Assembly (NCBI GenBank): GCA_938005345.1
Contig: CALLNG010000450.1
Location: forward strand, 1 to 5,423
DNA length: 5,423 nucleotides
Source: an uncultured Clostridia bacterium
GTDB taxonomy: Bacteria > Bacillota > Clostridia > RUG12999
Reading direction: 5' to 3'
The translations under genes and the position numbers were made by a program. Below the pieces are notes generated by a model. The model saw nothing but the letters and a program-made list of their open reading frames with translations, was not told where the DNA came from and searched no databases. The stretch's first letter is position 1. Each line of letters opens with the position of its first letter. This document shows, piece after piece, positions 3,892-5,423 of the stretch.

Positions 3892-4332
3892 CTACACCCC
3901 TTCTACATATGTAATTTCAAACGGGAACGCATACAGCGCCACATGTTCATTCATCCCCGCAATGGACGGATAATCTACGCCGTCCGGCGTTCCCATGTCT
4001 AATACCTCGCACCCTTCCCCAAAGTCCGGGAAGTTGCGCTGCCTCCCTTGTTCGTTTATCCAGTCCAAAAATTCCTGTACCTTTTGTATTTGCTTCATGT
4101 TTTCCGATGTGTTGGAAATCCTGGAAAGCGGCTTGACCTGCCGGATTTCGCACTGGAATTTTTTCACTTCCGGCCCGTCCACATATTTTTTAACAAGCGA
4201 CCCATATGGTGTTGTCAAAATCGACGTATTTTCGTCCTGATCCGCGCTGCTGACAAAATTAAAATACGCGTCTTGACCAACCAGCGGACAGGTTTCAATC
4301 AATGCCATGACAGCCTCAAATTTGCTACTCAT
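3892..4332 (-). CDS. Phage tail terminator / Minor_capsid_3-type protein
   Basis: The 146-residue protein has the tail-terminator layout: an N-terminal helix (FEAVMALIETCPLV), a variable beta region, a helix with QEFLDWINEQ (residues 86-95) and the NFPDFGEGCEVLDM motif (100-113), then a closing beta strand (ALYAFPFEITYVE). Such proteins cap the tail tube and join it to the head-completion ring. Homologues in clostridial prophages are sometimes mislabelled as chloramphenicol resistance proteins; nothing here suggests an acetyltransferase. An excellent AAAGGAGG lies five bases before the ATG at 4332, inside the 3' end of the upstream gene. The two reading frames overlap by 8 bases, which points to coupled translation. 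Confidence 0.82.
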   Translation of the reverse strand: MSSKFEAVMALIETCPLVGQDAYFNFVSSADQDENTSILTTPYGSLVKKYVDGPEVKKFQCEIRQVKPLSRISNTSENMKQIQKVQEFLDWINEQGRQRNFPDFGEGCEVLDMGTPDGVDYPSIAGMNEHVALYAFPFEITYVEGV

Positions 4333-4747
4333 CTAGTCCTCCTTTTTCAATGTACCTTTGCATTGCGGCGATTAGCTTTGGTTTCTGTACCGGCTCCGCT
4401 GCCTTGTCCCAATGGGCGCTGGCAAGCGGGTGTTTCCCGCCGCTTAAGTCAAGTTTTTTCCCCGTGTAATGCTTTTTCTCACCTGGCGGCGACCAAAATC
4501 CATAATCCGGGTCATAATATGCCGGCCCCATTGCCCGTCCCTCGTACATATAATGGGCGTATGGTGCGGTATATTCCACTTCGCCGGGCCGGATTTCTAC
4601 TTGTCTCGATAACGTCCCGGTGTCCATCGGTACATACGGCGTCATCAGCTTCCACCACTCTTCCGCCGCAAACTTCCACAAACCGTCGTTTTGCACCCGT
4701 TTTAGGTTCCTGCCAACATCAATGTGCGATATTACCTTGCATTTCAT
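4325..4747 (-). CDS. Minor capsid protein, Minor_capsid_2 family
   Basis: The 140-residue protein carries the family landmarks in order: WWKLMTPYVPMDTGTLS (residues 31-47), APYAHYMYEG (61-70), a Tyr/Pro-rich insert (AYYDPDYGFW, 76-85) and GKKLDLSGGKHPLASAHWDKAA (96-117), followed by a terminal helix (KLIAAMQRYIEK). The YVPMDTG and PYAxYxxEG motifs are also typical of the HK97 gp10-like neck/tail-completion superfamily, so a role in the head-tail interface is likely. The ATG at 4747 has only a weak GTGAGAAG in front and lies 4 bases after the previous stop, so it probably depends on coupling. Position between head closure and tail terminator is as expected. Confidence 0.85.
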   Translation of the reverse strand: MKCKVISHIDVGRNLKRVQNDGLWKFAAEEWWKLMTPYVPMDTGTLSRQVEIRPGEVEYTAPYAHYMYEGRAMGPAYYDPDYGFWSPPGEKKHYTGKKLDLSGGKHPLASAHWDKAAEPVQKPKLIAAMQRYIEKGGLDE

Positions 4748-4751
4748 CTTC

Positions 4752-5165
4752 TCACGCCCCTGTCACCTTGTAATGCGCCCCATGTGGTATTTTGGTGTTG
4801 TCTGTGAAGGTTTGGACGGTAAAGCAATAGGGCTTATATTTCTTTAGCAAGTCGCTGGGACGGTAGCCCTGTTCGTCCCGCACTTCGTCCTCCACTTCGC
4901 CCTTCACCACAATATCCTCCGGGCTAACCGCAAATCCAGCCCCTTCATACCGTTCCACATAGTCCGCCTTTTGCGGGATACGGGCCGTGTAGCTGCTGGC
5001 CTGGGTTAACGTTGTATCGCGCAATGTTTCCACGTCCTGCATCCCAAAATAACAATCGTGCAGGACAAACCGCACCCAGGACGTCACATTCCGGTTGCTT
5101 CCTTCGCCCAGGCGCGTCCATTTGTGGTACACCGTGATGGTGCTGGAAAAGGTTGGCGTAATCAT
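4752..5165 (-). CDS. Putative head-closure (head-tail adaptor) protein
   Basis: The 137-residue protein is predicted to be mostly beta: TFSSTITVYHKW (residues 5-16), WVRFVLHDCYFGM (30-42), SSYTARIPQKADY (57-69), EDIVVKGEVEDEV (83-95) and a C-terminal FTVQTFTDNTKIPHGAHYKVTGA. The closing pattern of a Tyr-Lys-Val-Thr-Gly-type strand is often seen in SPP1 gp16-like stoppers, which seal the connector after packaging. I do not see a signature strong enough to name a family, so the role rests on fold character and on place between the connector and the Minor_capsid_2 gene. Its ATG (5165) overlaps the upstream stop as ATGA, with GGGGTGGG just before it. No membrane or signal segment is present. Confidence 0.65.
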   Translation of the reverse strand: MITPTFSSTITVYHKWTRLGEGSNRNVTSWVRFVLHDCYFGMQDVETLRDTTLTQASSYTARIPQKADYVERYEGAGFAVSPEDIVVKGEVEDEVRDEQGYRPSDLLKKYKPYCFTVQTFTDNTKIPHGAHYKVTGA

Positions 5166-5423
5166 ATTCCCACCCCGCGGTACAATAGCGGCGTGCCGGA
5201 TTCATCCCGTTCATTAATGAGGTAACTATAAATCACGCCGTTAATTTTATCCGTATACTCCGCGCTGGACACGTTCACATAGCTTTCGCTTACGCCGTCG
5301 TTTGACCAGGAAGATACGTTGTCCTGCGTCACGTCCCCGCTTTGCAGCAAATCCGCCACACGGGCAATACAACGCCCAATCCGTTCATTCTCGTCATCGT
5401 CACGTCCCCATTTGAGGTCGGAC
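5162..5423 (-). CDS. Putative head-tail connector protein (5' end beyond window)
   Basis: The last 86 residues are visible and the frame is open to the right edge, so the start is not in the window. A GTG at 5359 could be read as a start but is an internal Val: the upstream codons (SDLKWGRDDDENERIGRCIAR) are in frame, without a stop, and form a helix typical of connector proteins. Residues after it (ADLLQSGDVTQD, then WSNDGVSESYVN and INGVIYSYL) are mixed helix and polar loop. Its place directly before the head-closure gene, with an ATGA overlap, suggests a gp6/gp15-type connector that docks under the portal. Without the N-terminal half the identity remains provisional. Confidence 0.6.
   Translation of the reverse strand, partial: SDLKWGRDDDENERIGRCIARVADLLQSGDVTQDNVSSWSNDGVSESYVNVSSAEYTDKINGVIYSYLINERDESGTPLLYRGVGI

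Noticed and set aside
3892..4332. Chloramphenicol resistance gene
   Set aside because: Some database entries for homologues carry this label, but the length, NFPDFGE motif and place in the tail operon indicate a tail terminator; no acetyltransferase or efflux features are present.
4048..4773. Plus-strand open frame of 241 codons, the longest on that strand
   Set aside because: It lies opposite two well-supported minus-strand tail genes with strong ribosome binding sites, has low-complexity Pro/Ser/Arg composition, and shows no domain. It is a shadow frame.
4945..5214. Second minus-strand frame of 89 codons over the head-closure gene
   Set aside because: It overlaps the head-closure and connector genes in another frame, breaks the tight stop-start chain of the operon, and has no recognisable motif.
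5162..5359. GTG at 5359 as start of a complete 65-residue gene
   Set aside because: The same frame is open to the right edge and the upstream residues form a plausible connector helix; no Shine-Dalgarno precedes the GTG. The gene is treated as cut by the window.

Overview
The window is the head-to-tail joining and tail module of a siphovirus-type prophage or phage of a low-to-mid-GC Firmicute. A clostridial gut bacterium is most likely, judging from strong GGAGG-type ribosome binding sites, Clostridia-type tail proteins and the A118-like gene order. All structural genes are on the minus strand and are transcribed from right to left. No host gene, integrase, tRNA or rRNA is visible.

From right to left the window holds a head-tail connector (5' end cut by the window edge), a head-closure protein, a minor capsid protein of the Minor_capsid_2 type, a tail terminator, the major tail (tube) protein, a tail assembly chaperone, a Gp15-family protein that overlaps the chaperone by ATGA, a small Com-like zinc-ribbon protein with a TTG start, and, after a gap of about 440 bases, the tape measure protein (3' end cut by the window edge). 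Neighbouring genes overlap or lie a few bases apart up to the zinc-ribbon gene, which indicates one late operon. Within it, paired hairpins after the major tail protein gene probably lower the output of the chaperone and later genes.

The notable part is the gap at 1676-2115. It contains a self-contained cassette that looks like a type I toxin-antitoxin locus, in opposite orientation to the late operon. A plus-strand promoter with an extended -10 drives a short leader. In this leader the Shine-Dalgarno is completely paired in a 9-bp hairpin. It is followed by a 26-codon gene for a hydrophobic, cationic single-helix peptide that ends inside a bidirectional terminator. A promoter that matches consensus exactly (TTGACA, 17 bp, TATAAT), embedded in the last codons of the zinc-ribbon gene, fires toward it and should make a convergent antisense RNA of about 195 nt. 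The antisense region is an imperfect tandem duplication with a period of about 98-100 bp, and it carries short elements that can pair with the toxin leader. This architecture resembles par/Fst, txpA-RatA and bsrG-SR4, but I do not recognise the peptide as a member of any of those families.

The cassette behaves like a moron: it has its own promoters and terminators and sits between tail genes. Late leftward transcription has to pass its bidirectional terminator and a second hairpin to reach the tape measure gene, and any read-through RNA would itself be antisense to the toxin. Toxicity, antisense control and the effect on the tape measure gene are inferences from sequence only.
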